In this document: piece after piece, positions 47,497 to 56,184 of the stretch
Position numbering within the stretch: the stretch's first letter is position 1
Layout of the letters: the number at the start of each line of letters is the position of its first letter
Assembly: GCA_023252195.1 (NCBI GenBank)
Contig: JAHEXI010000003.1
Location: 186,001-250,000 of the forward strand
Direction: 5' to 3'
Source: Pseudonocardiales bacterium
Lineage (GTDB): Bacteria; Actinomycetota; Actinomycetes; Mycobacteriales; Pseudonocardiaceae
Length of the DNA: 64,000 nt
Program-made: the position numbers and the translations under genes
Notes under the pieces: model-generated
Told to the model about the DNA's origin: nothing
Seen by the model: the letters and a program-made list of their open reading frames with translations, nothing else
Database searches by the model: none

Positions 47497-48362
47497 TCCC
47501 GTCAGCGTTCGACTACGTCGCCGCATCGTCGGTGCAGGAAGCGGTGCAGGTGCTGTCCCAGGCCGGCGAGGACGCCAAGGTTCTCGCCGGGGGCCAGAGC
47601 CTGGTTCCGGTGCTCCGATTGCGGCTGGCCACCCCGACGACCTTGGTGGATCTGAACAAGATCAGCGAATTGCGCGGGGTACGTGAAGACGGCGATGCCA
47701 TCGTGGTCGGGGCGATGACCACGCACCACGATGTGATCAACAACGAGCTGATCGCTGAACATGCGGCGCTGCTAGCGCTGGCCACCCTGACGGTGGGTGA
47801 TCCGCAGATCCGGCACCGGGGCACCTTCGGCGGCGCCCTGGTGCACGCCGACCCCGCCGGTGACCTGCTGGCCCCTGCGGTGGCGCTGGACTGCGAGATG
47901 GTCATCGTCGGACCCTCGGGACGGCGCACCGTGCCGGCTGGGGAGTTCTTCGTGGATCTGTTCACCACGGCGGTGGGCCCCGATGAGCTGCTTGTCGAGG
48001 TGCGGATTCCGAAGAAGACCGGCTGGGGCGCGCACTACGAGAAGTTCAACCGGGTGGCGCAGGCCTGGTCGATCGTAGGGGTCGCCGCGGTGGTGTGGAC
48101 CGAGGGCGGATCGATCGCGCAAGCCCGGGTCGCGCTGACCAACATGGGTGCTACTCCGGTCCGGGCAGTCGGGGTGGAGCAGGCGCTGATTGGTCAGCCG
48201 GCCAGCGCGGCGACGATTCGCGCGGCGGCCGAGCATGCGGCCGACGGCACCAGCCCGACGTCGGACGGTAGTGCCGACGCCGACTACCGCGAGCACCTCG
48301 CCCGGGTGCTCACCGGGAGAGCTGTGGCGGCCGCAGCAGGAGTGGGAGGCTGGCGTGCATGA
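47493..48362 (+). CDS. coxM: Molybdenum hydroxylase medium subunit, FAD-binding (CoxM-like)
   Basis: A 289-residue FAD subunit. AGGQSLVPV and TVGDPQIRHRGTFGGALVHADPAGDL are the two FAD contacts of the family. GTG 47493 overlaps the coxL stop by 4 bases; an earlier in-frame start lies deep inside coxL. It takes electrons from the 2Fe-2S subunit and delivers them to an acceptor, possibly quinone. Confidence 0.92.
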   Translation: MIPSAFDYVAASSVQEAVQVLSQAGEDAKVLAGGQSLVPVLRLRLATPTTLVDLNKISELRGVREDGDAIVVGAMTTHHDVINNELIAEHAALLALATLTVGDPQIRHRGTFGGALVHADPAGDLLAPAVALDCEMVIVGPSGRRTVPAGEFFVDLFTTAVGPDELLVEVRIPKKTGWGAHYEKFNRVAQAWSIVGVAAVVWTEGGSIAQARVALTNMGATPVRAVGVEQALIGQPASAATIRAAAEHAADGTSPTSDGSADADYREHLARVLTGRAVAAAAGVGGWRA

Positions 48363-49231
48363 AGCTTGAGCACAAGTTCACGGTTCCGGCGCCCATCGAC
48401 ACGGTCTGGCGGGCGCTGCTGGATCCTGAGCGGGTCGCCCCGTGCTTCCCGGGAGCCAGCATCACGTCGGCTAGTGGCGATGAGTTTGCCGGGATCGTGA
48501 AGGTGCGGCTGGGTCCGATCTCTTTGCAGTATCGCGGATCAGGCCGTTTCACTGATACCGATGAGGCTGCGCACCGGACCGTGATCCAGGCGACGGGTAC
48601 AGCATCCGGGGGCCAGGGCACCGTAACGGCGACGGTGGCTGCGAGCCTCGTTGAAAACGGTCAGGGCACCGCGGTCACAGTGGCCACCGACATGATCGTC
48701 ACGGGCAGACCGGCCCAGTTTGGCCGAGGTCTGATCGAGGACGTCGGCAATAAGATCATCAGTCAGTTCGCGGACTGCCTCAGTAGAAGCCTCGGGCACC
48801 AGGACGCACCCGCACCGGTGGCCGAGTCGCCACCTGCCCCGTCGCCGCAGGCATCACCGCAGCCAGGTCCGCCGCAGCCGGCAGTCGCCCAGCCAGCGGT
48901 GGCGCCGCCAGACCGAGTGCAGGCAGCTCGAGTGCTGCCACCCCCTGTGCTGCCACCCCCTGTGCGGCCGGCGCCTCCGCCGATGCTCGAGGAGATCAAC
49001 CTGCTCGAAGCCGCCGGTGGGGCCGTCGCCAAGCGCGCCATACCAGCAGTCACTGCACTTATCCTGCTGGCCCTGCTCATCCGCCGGCTGCGTAGGCGGC
49101 GCCAGCGAATCGGGCGTGTCGTGAACTCGACAGGAACGACCTCAGCGCCGCTGGAAACGTCGGTGCAGTCGAGTTCACGACACGGACCCCCGGCGACGGT
49201 GCTAGTCGACTTGGGGGATGGCGGGGCCTAG
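48359..49231 (+). CDS. coxG: CoxG-like SRPBCC membrane protein, with probable read-through tail
   Basis: A 290-residue protein. Residues 1-145 form the CoxG/SRPBCC fold (MKLEHKFTVPAPIDTVWRALLDPERVAPCFPGA). A 70-residue proline-rich linker follows, then one membrane helix (AIPAVTALILLALLI) and an RRLRRRRQR stop-transfer. CoxG proteins of this type tether the hydroxylase to the membrane. The last 35 or so codons overlap a 17-bp inverted repeat (49115-49184) and then the end of the XPB gene by 30 bases. A terminator inside the reading frame suggests an original stop just before it was lost. Confidence 0.82.
   Translation: MKLEHKFTVPAPIDTVWRALLDPERVAPCFPGASITSASGDEFAGIVKVRLGPISLQYRGSGRFTDTDEAAHRTVIQATGTASGGQGTVTATVAASLVENGQGTAVTVATDMIVTGRPAQFGRGLIEDVGNKIISQFADCLSRSLGHQDAPAPVAESPPAPSPQASPQPGPPQPAVAQPAVAPPDRVQAARVLPPPVLPPPVRPAPPPMLEEINLLEAAGGAVAKRAIPAVTALILLALLIRRLRRRRQRIGRVVNSTGTTSAPLETSVQSSSRHGPPATVLVDLGDGGA
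49115..49184. terminator. Terminator-like inverted repeat inside the coxG 3' end
   Basis: CGTGTCGTGAACTCGAC (49115-49131) pairs perfectly over 17 bp with GTCGAGTTCACGACACG (49168-49184), with a 36-base loop. It lies about 20 bases before the XPB stop codon on the other strand, so it looks like the shared terminator between the two genes. Confidence 0.7.
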
Positions 49232-50875
49232 GAGGTCGTCGGCGTCGATGATGCGGTAGGCGTAGCCCTGCTCGGCGAGGAAGCGCTGGCGGTGGGCGGC
49301 GTAGTCGGTGTCCAGGGTGTCTCGGGCGACCACCGAGTAGAAGTGCGCCTGCCTGCCATCGCCCTTGGGGCGTAACAGGCGGCCGAGACGCTGGGCCTCC
49401 TCCTGCCGGGAACCGAACGTGCCGGAGACCTGCACCGCCACCGAGGCCTCCGGCAGGTCGATGGAGAAGTTGGCCACCTTGGACACGACCAGCGTGCGTA
49501 CTTCGCCTCGGCGAAACGCCTCGTAGAGGGTCTCCCGCTCAGAGTTGCGGGTCGAGCCTTGCACCACCGGAGCGTCCAGGGCCTCGCCGAGCTCGGCAAG
49601 TTGCTCCAGGTACGCGCCGATCACCAGCGTTGGCTCGTCCGGGTGCCGCGCCATGACGGCCGACACGACGGCTAGCTTGCTGCGCGCGGTGGAGCAGACC
49701 CGGTAGCGCTCGTCGGCCTCCGCGGTGGCATAGCGCAGCCGCTCGGCGTCGGTCAGCGTGACGCGTACCTCCACGCAGTCTGCCGGGGCGATCCAGCCCT
49801 GGGACTCGATGTCGCGCCACGGTGCGTCGTAGCGCTTGGGGCCGATCAGGGAGAACACATCGCCCTCCCTGCCGTCTTCGCGCACCAGGGTGGCGGTCAG
49901 CCCGAGCCGGCGGCGGGACTGCAGATCGGCGGTCATCCGGAAGACCGGCGCGGGCAGCAGGTGCACCTCGTCGTAGATGATCAATCCCCAGTCCCGGGAA
50001 TCGAACAGATCCAGATGTCGGTATTCACCTTTCGACTTGCGGGTCATGACCTGGTAGGTCGCGATCGTCACCGGGCGGATCTCCTTGCGCTCACCGGAGT
50101 ACTCGCCGACCTCGTCGTCGGACAGCGAGGTACGCGCGACCAGCTCGCGCTTCCATTGCCGGCCGGCAACGGTGTTGGTGACCAGGATCAGCGTGGTCGC
50201 TTGCGCTTGCGCCATCGCGGCGATCCCGACCAGGGTCTTCCCCGCCCCACAGGGCAGCACCACGACCCCGGACCCGCCCGCCCAGAACCCGGTCACCGCA
50301 TCGCTCTGGTAAGTGCGCAGCGACCAGCCATCCTCGACCAGCGCGATCGCGTGCGCTTCACCGTCGACGTAGCCGGCGAGATCCTCGGCCGGCCAACCGG
50401 CCTTGAGCAGGCCCTGCTTGAGCCGGCCGCGCTCGGAGGGATGGACCAGCACGGTGTCGTCGTCGACCCGGGCTCCCAGCATCGGAGCGATCTTGCGGTG
50501 CCGCAGCACTTCCTCGAGTACCGCGCGGTCCAGTGCGACCAGCGCCAGCCCGTGCGTCGGATGCGCAACTAGCTGCAACCGTCCGTAGCGGCCCATCGTG
50601 TCCACGACGTCGACCAGCAGCGGCTGTGGCACGGCGTACCGGGAGAAGCGCACCAGCGCATCGACGACCTGTTCGGCGTCGTGACCCGCGGCTCGCGCGT
50701 TCCACAGCGCCAGCGGGGTCACCCGGTAGGTGTGCACGTGTTCCGGCGCGCGCTCGAGCTCCGCGAACGGCGCAATCGCGGCGCGGGCCAGCCCCGCAGC
50801 CGGATGCTCGACCTCCAGTAGCAGCGTCTTGTCGGACTGCACGATGAGCGGTCCGGCCTCGGGCGAAGAGCTCAA
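49202..50875 (-). CDS. XPB/Rad25-like DNA repair helicase
   Basis: A 557-residue SF2 helicase of the bacterial XPB type (mycobacterial Rv0861c). After GPLIVQSDKTLLLEVEH and an N-terminal damage-recognition-like domain come Walker A LPCGAGKT, Walker B YDEVHLL, LTATLVRED, VANFSIDLPEA and QEEAQRLGRLLRP. TTG 50875 is selected because GGAGG stands 6 bases upstream and the conserved PLIVQSDK follows about 10 residues later; a longer in-frame ATG at 51007 gives an unrelated N-terminus. Its 3' end overlaps coxG by 30 bases. Confidence 0.9.
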   Translation of the reverse strand: MSSSPEAGPLIVQSDKTLLLEVEHPAAGLARAAIAPFAELERAPEHVHTYRVTPLALWNARAAGHDAEQVVDALVRFSRYAVPQPLLVDVVDTMGRYGRLQLVAHPTHGLALVALDRAVLEEVLRHRKIAPMLGARVDDDTVLVHPSERGRLKQGLLKAGWPAEDLAGYVDGEAHAIALVEDGWSLRTYQSDAVTGFWAGGSGVVVLPCGAGKTLVGIAAMAQAQATTLILVTNTVAGRQWKRELVARTSLSDDEVGEYSGERKEIRPVTIATYQVMTRKSKGEYRHLDLFDSRDWGLIIYDEVHLLPAPVFRMTADLQSRRRLGLTATLVREDGREGDVFSLIGPKRYDAPWRDIESQGWIAPADCVEVRVTLTDAERLRYATAEADERYRVCSTARSKLAVVSAVMARHPDEPTLVIGAYLEQLAELGEALDAPVVQGSTRNSERETLYEAFRRGEVRTLVVSKVANFSIDLPEASVAVQVSGTFGSRQEEAQRLGRLLRPKGDGRQAHFYSVVARDTLDTDYAAHRQRFLAEQGYAYRIIDADDLLGPAIPQVD

Positions 50876-51000
50876 CGAGTTCCTCCGGTTGGCGAGCACC
50901 GCGGGCGGGTGATCGGCTTGGTCTGCAACCAGTGTCCCAGGTGCGTCCGGGCCCACTCCGTCGAGGCATTGGAGGTGTGGCAAGTGGATCGTCCGGGTTG

Positions 51001-51019
51001 CACACAATTACTTTGTGTG
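51001..51019. promoter_or_regulatory. Operator-like palindrome CACACAA-N5-TTGTGTG
   Basis: A perfect 7-bp inverted repeat with a 5-base centre. With one bulged G it extends to TGCACACAA...TTGTGTGGTGCA. It lies 126 bases upstream of the XPB start and 336 before the kinase gene. The AT-rich spacer contrasts with the surrounding GC-rich DNA. Confidence 0.5.
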
Positions 51020-51091
51020 GTGCAGGCGATCCATCAGGGTAAGAAAAGTTACGCCGCGCGGGTATTGTCCGGCCAAGACACTGGCGCGGTC

Positions 51092-51131
51092 AGCGGTCAA
51101 ATAGGACGGTAAGCGGTCGAATAGGACGGTA
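51092..51131. repeat. Tandem 20-bp direct repeat, candidate activator sites
   Basis: AGCGGTCAAATAGGACGGTA (51092) and AGCGGTCGAATAGGACGGTA (51112) are adjacent and differ at one base. A two-turn spacing is typical of response-regulator binding sites on one face of DNA. They lie about 225 bases before the first kinase start. Confidence 0.8.
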
Positions 51132-51354
51132 ACGAGACCCGCAGGACGGTCCAGCTCGGCGCGTCGTATCGTCCGTCCCCTACATCGGGCGTATCCGGCT
51201 CGCTGCTCGCGACGTTTACCTCCGTGCGGTGGGGGTGACCCACAACCGCGGTTAACAGTGGTGCGCCGGATGCCCGGCCACCGTCGACCCCTGGGAGGGA
51301 CCTCACCGTGCCAGCGAGTAGCTCGCGACGCCCGGCTTCCGCGGTGGCGGCGCG

Positions 51355-54300
51355 ATGACCGCCGTACTCAGTCCTCCTGCAAAGGCGGGGGCGCCGATCG
51401 GCCCGACGACTCCGCGGTCGCGGTGGTACTGGCGCAACTGGCCAGTGGTGGTCAAGCTGGGTGCAGTCCTGCTGGTGCCGACCATCGTCGCCCTGGTCGC
51501 CGGGGTACTGCGGATCGTGGACGAGGCGGGCGCTGCGCCGGGCTACGCCCGGATCTCCCAGATCGTGCACGTGCAGCAACAGCTGTCCGACCTGATCAGC
51601 GGGGTAGAGCGGGAACGCGACATGGCTACGGCGTTTGTCGCCACGGGCCGCGCCGGCGACCGCCGACCGCTGGACGCGCAGTTCCACGCCGTCGACAGCA
51701 GTGTGCAGGTGGTCGCCGGGTCCGCCGACCAGGTGAGCGGATTGGACTTCACCCGATCCCCGCTGGCCGCCCTGGGTGCGCTCGGGCCACTGCGGGCGAG
51801 CGTGACCACGGGATTCGGCCCTGTCGAGGTGGTGGTCACCGAGTACAGCGACGCCATCGACCCGCTGATCGAGTTGGATTCCGCGCTGACCCGCCAGCTC
51901 GATGACGTCGCCGTCACCAACGACGCTGCCGCTGTGCATTCCCTGGTCTCCGGTCGCGAGCAGATCAGCCGGCAGCACGCGATCATCTCGGCAGCGCTGT
52001 TCACCAACCGGCTCGGCCCCGGTCAGATCGAAGATCTGCGCACCGCGGCCGTCCGGCAGGTCACCGATCAGGACGCGCTGCGGGCTGCTCTGGGGCCGGC
52101 TGAGCGGGCCAGCGCGGTCGCTGGAGTCGGTCCGGACGCTGAGCTGTCCCGGCAGCGGCTGTTGCAGCTGGTGCTCAACCGTGGTCTCGCGGGCCAACCG
52201 CTGGGTGCCTCGCCGCAGGACTGGGATCAACGCAACACGGTGGTCATCGACAACATCGACACCGTCGAGAAGAACCTGCGCCAGCGGATCGAAAAGACTG
52301 CGCAGACGCTGCTTGACCAGGTGCGAACCGCCGCTGGGCTGAACTCGGTCATCCTGTTCTTCGCGCTAGGGCTGGGCGTGCTGGTCGGCATCTTCGTCAC
52401 CCGGGCGCTGCTGCGACCGCTGGGAATTCTCAAGCGCACCGCCCTGGACGTCGCCGACCGGCGGCTGCCTGAGGCAATGGCCCGGATCCGCGACGGCGAA
52501 CTGCCCGAGACCGAGGTCGAGCCGGTACCGGTGGGCACTCGCGAGGAGATCGGTCAGGTCGCCAGGGCGTTCGACGAGGTGCACAGTCAGGCCGTCCGGC
52601 TCGCCGGCGAGCAGGCCCAGCTCCGTGCCAACGTCAACGACATCTTCGTCAACCTGTCGCGCCGCACGCAGGGTCTGGTCGAGCGTCAGCTCAAGCTCAT
52701 CGACCGGCTGGAAAGCGGAGAGCAGGACCCGCAGCAGCTGGACAACCTGTTCCAGCTCGACCACCTCGCCACCCGGATGCGGCGCAACAGTGAGAACCTG
52801 CTGGTTCTCGCGGGCACCGATGCGGCCAACCGGTCCGGTCGTCCAGTTCGATTGGTCGACGTCCTGCGCGCCGCGGTCTCCGAGGTGGAGCAGTACCAAC
52901 GGCTCGTGCTCCAGCAGCCACCCGCGGTGCTGGTGCTCGGCCGTACGGCGAGCGACCTGGTGCACCTGCTGGCCGAGCTGCTGGACAACGCGACTCAGTT
53001 CTCCCCACCGGAGAGCCACGTGATGGTCTCCAGTGACTTCGCCGCGGACGGTTCGGTCTCGATTGAGGTCGCTGACCGCGGCGTCGGGATGACCGAGGCG
53101 GAGCTCGTTGAAGCCAACTACCGGTTGGCCACCCCACCGGTGGTAGACGCTTCGGTGTCTCGCCGGATGGGGCTCTACGTCGTCGGCCGGTTGGCCGGTC
53201 GGCACGGCATCGTGGTGCAGCTGCGCCGCGGTGACGGCGATGTGGGTGTCTGGGCTTCTGTGATCATGCCCTCCCGGCTGGTGCGGGTGGCATCCGAGAC
53301 GGTCGAGCCCAGCCCGGCAGTCTTCGCCGAGCTGACCGGATCCAGCGGCTCAGGCCGGGACGACGCCACGGCGCCGGTAGCCGCCAGCGCCAACAACGCG
53401 ATCCCGGTTCCTCGACCAGACGTATCTTCGGACATCGAAGCGGATGTCAAGCCCGACGTCGAACCGGACGTTAAGCCTGATGTCGAGGCGGACCTCAAGT
53501 CCGATGTCGACGCGGATGTTGAGCCGGACGTTGACGCCGACGTCAAGTCCGATGTCGACGCGGATGCCGTAGGCGCCCCGGAGACCGTGGTGGAGACCCC
53601 GGCGGCGATCGGCCACAAGGCAAGCGGCGATCCCGAGCTGCCGCAGCGCGTCAGCAAGCGGTCACCGTCGATGTCGGGTCCCGCGCAGCCGCCACCGGCT
53701 CCGCCTGGACCGCCGGCCAGCTCACCGGTCGACAGTCCAATAGACAGCACGGTTGACAACACGGTGCAGAACCCGGTGGATGACCCCGGCGCCGGATCCG
53801 GCGTGGATCTGTTCCGGCCGGCGCGGGCGACTGTGGCGGGACCGGTTGGCCCGGTTGGACCGGGTCAGCGGGTGACGCTGCAGCACTCCACGCCGATCTT
53901 CGACGACGTGGCGTCAGCGTGGTTCAAGGAACACGAGGCCGTCCCGGTGCGCTGGACTGCGCCAGCGACGCGCGGCCCGGCGGGAGCGCCGACGCGGGGA
54001 TCCGCGTCGCCAGATGCGCCGTTGCCGGATGCTCCGGCCGCCGATACGGCGCGCGCGGATGCCGCCGCTACGAAGGTGCCAGCGTCGGCCACCGCCGGCT
54101 CTTCTCCGCTGATGCGTCGCCAGCCTGGACGTACCTTGGTCGAATCCGAATCCGGCGACGCCGGCAAGCCCCGCTTGGGCCAGCCGATCCCCGCATCGGG
54201 TGCGACCCGTCCAGCCGGTGCTCCGGCGCAGGACTGGGGCGCCGCGGATGACGGCTGGCGGGCGGCCGAGGCACTGGCGATGCCGGTCAGTGCGCAAACC

Positions 54301-54528
54301 ACCGCCATGGGGTTGCCGCGACGCCAGCCTCGGGCCCTGCTGGTGCCAGGCGCCGCGGGTGGGGCTGAGCCCGCGAGCGCGCCGGTGCGTAGCGCAGAGT
54401 CGATTCGTGGCCGGCTGGCCAGCTACCAGCAGGGAATTCGCGAAGGGCGCCTGACCCGCCGAAACCTCGAGCAGCAGACTGACGGATCGACGCCGGAGCA
54501 CCAGGGTGCAGAAGGGCAGACGAAGTGA
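51355..54528 (+). CDS. Membrane sensor histidine kinase-like protein (nitrate-sensor type), kinase 1
   Basis: A 1057-residue protein. It has a membrane helix at about 30-52, an extracytoplasmic NIT-like helical sensor (60-320), a second helix (about 335-355), a HAMP region ([26 protein letters not shown]), then the kinase core. The helix [21 protein letters not shown] has the presumptive phospho-acceptor His470. The ATP lid has [12 protein letters not shown] and DRGVGMT. After about residue 660 the tail is disordered, with an Asp-Val repeat and a conserved end ([15 protein letters not shown]...[10 protein letters not shown]). Such kinases head conservon clusters in actinobacteria. Followed by roadblock, DUF742 and GTPase genes with overlapping starts. 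Confidence 0.85.
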   Translation: MTAVLSPPAKAGAPIGPTTPRSRWYWRNWPVVVKLGAVLLVPTIVALVAGVLRIVDEAGAAPGYARISQIVHVQQQLSDLISGVERERDMATAFVATGRAGDRRPLDAQFHAVDSSVQVVAGSADQVSGLDFTRSPLAALGALGPLRASVTTGFGPVEVVVTEYSDAIDPLIELDSALTRQLDDVAVTNDAAAVHSLVSGREQISRQHAIISAALFTNRLGPGQIEDLRTAAVRQVTDQDALRAALGPAERASAVAGVGPDAELSRQRLLQLVLNRGLAGQPLGASPQDWDQRNTVVIDNIDTVEKNLRQRIEKTAQTLLDQVRTAAGLNSVILFFALGLGVLVGIFVTRALLRPLGILKRTALDVADRRLPEAMARIRDGELPETEVEPVPVGTREEIGQVARAFDEVHSQAVRLAGEQAQLRANVNDIFVNLSRRTQGLVERQLKLIDRLESGEQDPQQLDNLFQLDHLATRMRRNSENLLVLAGTDAANRSGRPVRLVDVLRAAVSEVEQYQRLVLQQPPAVLVLGRTASDLVHLLAELLDNATQFSPPESHVMVSSDFAADGSVSIEVADRGVGMTEAELVEANYRLATPPVVDASVSRRMGLYVVGRLAGRHGIVVQLRRGDGDVGVWASVIMPSRLVRVASETVEPSPAVFAELTGSSGSGRDDATAPVAASANNAIPVPRPDVSSDIEADVKPDVEPDVKPDVEADLKSDVDADVEPDVDADVKSDVDADAVGAPETVVETPAAIGHKASGDPELPQRVSKRSPSMSGPAQPPPAPPGPPASSPVDSPIDSTVDNTVQNPVDDPGAGSGVDLFRPARATVAGPVGPVGPGQRVTLQHSTPIFDDVASAWFKEHEAVPVRWTAPATRGPAGAPTRGSASPDAPLPDAPAADTARADAAATKVPASATAGSSPLMRRQPGRTLVESESGDAGKPRLGQPIPASGATRPAGAPAQDWGAADDGWRAAEALAMPVSAQTTAMGLPRRQPRALLVPGAAGGAEPASAPVRSAESIRGRLASYQQGIREGRLTRRNLEQQTDGSTPEHQGAEGQTK
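53431..53568. repeat. Asp-Val coding repeat in kinase 1
   Basis: About 46 codons built from repeated D-V-x-x units ([22 protein letters not shown]). DNA units are roughly 12 bases (GACGTCNANGCGGAT-like), arranged without frame change. The segment is strongly acidic and probably disordered. Confidence 0.85.
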
Positions 54529-54947
54529 CCGTTCCGCAGCCGAAACAGAGCCGCTTCGGGTGGTTGGTCGACGACTTTGTCAACCGGGTGGCCGGGGTGG
54601 CGCACGCATTAGTGGTGTCGGCCGAAGGCATGCCCATGTCGGCTTCGGCGCACCTGCCCAGGGACCGGGCCGATCAGCTCGCCGCAGTGGCGTCCGGGCT
54701 GGTCAGTTTGGCTCAGGGCGCGGCCCGCTGCTTCGACGCCGGCCAGGTCGTGCAGACGGTGGTGGAACTCGAACGCGGGATCATGCTGTTGATGTCGATC
54801 AGCGGTGGATCCAGTCTCGCGGTGCTCGCGGCCCCGAACTGCGATATCGGGTTGGTGGGGTATGAGATGACGTTGCTGGTAGACCGGGTCGGCCAGCAGC
54901 TCACCCCGCACTCGCGTACCGAGCTGCATGGCGCGCTAGGTCGTTGA
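54525..54947 (+). CDS. Roadblock/LC7 domain protein 1
   Basis: A 140-residue roadblock/longin-like protein, of the class that binds small GTPases. [53 protein letters not shown] and [18 protein letters not shown] are family landmarks. The GTG start overlaps the kinase stop. In conservons it is thought to be a regulator of the GTPase encoded two genes later. Confidence 0.92.
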   Translation: MTVPQPKQSRFGWLVDDFVNRVAGVAHALVVSAEGMPMSASAHLPRDRADQLAAVASGLVSLAQGAARCFDAGQVVQTVVELERGIMLLMSISGGSSLAVLAAPNCDIGLVGYEMTLLVDRVGQQLTPHSRTELHGALGR

Positions 54948-55504
54948 GGCCCGCGGTGAGCAAACCCAGCGACGACGACGGTGATGAGTCGTTCGCCGGT
55001 TTGGTGAACGGCCTCAGCGGTGGCCCCTGGCGCTCCGGCGGGCGTCGCAAGAGGTCGGCGACGTCATCGGTCGCTCCGCAGCCGGTTGCGGCAGACCAGC
55101 AGGGCCCAGCGCAGGAGCAGACGTCGGCGGCGGTGGGAATTTTCGAGTGGAGCCAACCGGCGGCCGCAGCGTCGGTGGTACGTCCATACACCTGGACCGG
55201 GGGCCGGACGGCGCCAGTATTCGATCTTGCGGTGGAAACGCTGGTATCGACCAGCGAGCACGGTCACGACGTGGCGGTGCTGACCAGGGAGGAACACCGG
55301 GCGGTGGCCGAGCTGTGTCGTGACCCCCGATCGGTGGCCGAAGTGGCCGCTCTACTATCGCTGCCGCTGGGAGTGGTTCGAGTTCTGCTAGCTGACATGG
55401 CCGACATCGGCCTGGTCGTGGTGCACCGCAGCGCGAACGGATCCAGCAACACGCCGGATATGGCCTTGATGGAAAGGGTGTTGAGTGGACTTCGTCGACT
55501 CTGA
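54944..55504 (+). CDS. DUF742 protein
   Basis: A 186-residue conservon protein. The N-terminus is polar; from [26 protein letters not shown] the DUF742 core begins, with a winged-helix-like part ([44 protein letters not shown]) that suggests DNA or protein binding. The TTG start overlaps the roadblock stop; GTG 54956 is an alternative. It is always found between roadblock and GTPase in these clusters. Confidence 0.9.
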   Translation: MRPAVSKPSDDDGDESFAGLVNGLSGGPWRSGGRRKRSATSSVAPQPVAADQQGPAQEQTSAAVGIFEWSQPAAAASVVRPYTWTGGRTAPVFDLAVETLVSTSEHGHDVAVLTREEHRAVAELCRDPRSVAEVAALLSLPLGVVRVLLADMADIGLVVVHRSANGSSNTPDMALMERVLSGLRRL

Positions 55505-56159
55505 TCGGTCACGGTCCTACGGGGGTGCGTCGGCGGCAGCGGTCAAGCCCGACCCGGCTCGGTCCAGTCCGCCCGCCGCGCGGCCAGGCGCGGATAGCCA
55601 GCCTAGCGTGATATCCGCGAAAATCGTCGTAGGCGGCGGGTTCGGCGCTGGCAAAACGACGTTCGTCGGCACCGTGTCCGAGATCGCGCCGCTGACCACC
55701 GAGGCGGTCCTCACTGACGCGAGTACGTCGGTCGATGACCTCGCCGCCACTCCGGATAAGTCGACCACCACCGTCGCGATGGACTTCGGCCGGCTGTCAC
55801 TGGATGCGGAGCTGATCCTCTACCTGTTCGGCACCCCGGGGCAGCATCGCTTCTGGTTCATGTGGGATGACCTCGTGCGGGGTGCGATCGGCGCGGTTGT
55901 CCTGGTGGACACCCGCCGGCTGGCCGACTGCTTCGCGGCGGTGGACTTCTTCGAAGACCGCGGGCTGCCCTACGTCGTCGGGGTGAATTGCTTTGACGGC
56001 GTGCTCAGCCACAGCGTTGAGGACGTCCGGGAAGCGCTGGCCATCGGGCCTGCGGTACCGATCGTCCCGTGCGATGCCCGTGACCGGGAATCGACCAAGA
56101 GCACCCTTATCGCGTTGGTCGAGCACGCCATGCGGAAGTCGGTGGCGACTCCCGCGTGA
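55485..56159 (+). CDS. Small Ras-like GTPase (MglA/CvnD type)
   Basis: A 224-residue ATP/GTP-binding protein. The P-loop is GGFGAGKTT (about residues 51-59). FGTPGQHRFWFMWDDL is the switch II region, and VNCFDG stands where NKxD occurs in Ras, as in this family. The N-terminal 45 residues are a poorly conserved extension. Its start overlaps DUF742 by 20 bases. It is the switch of the signalling cluster, expected to bind the roadblock protein. Confidence 0.9.
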   Translation: MDFVDSDRSRSYGGASAAAVKPDPARSSPPAARPGADSQPSVISAKIVVGGGFGAGKTTFVGTVSEIAPLTTEAVLTDASTSVDDLAATPDKSTTTVAMDFGRLSLDAELILYLFGTPGQHRFWFMWDDLVRGAIGAVVLVDTRRLADCFAAVDFFEDRGLPYVVGVNCFDGVLSHSVEDVREALAIGPAVPIVPCDARDRESTKSTLIALVEHAMRKSVATPA

Positions 56160-56184
56160 CCGTCGAGTGGGGAGAGTGCGCAGC

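Larger units (their letters stand above)
50876..51354. promoter_or_regulatory. Divergent regulatory region between XPB and the kinase cluster
   Basis: About 480 bases without a supported gene. It includes the inverted repeat CACACAA-N5-TTGTGTG (51001-51019) and two 20-bp tandem units (51092-51131), described separately. Promoters for both directions should lie here. The kinase gene may begin at ATG 51355 (one base after the previous TGA of a short frame). Confidence 0.5.
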
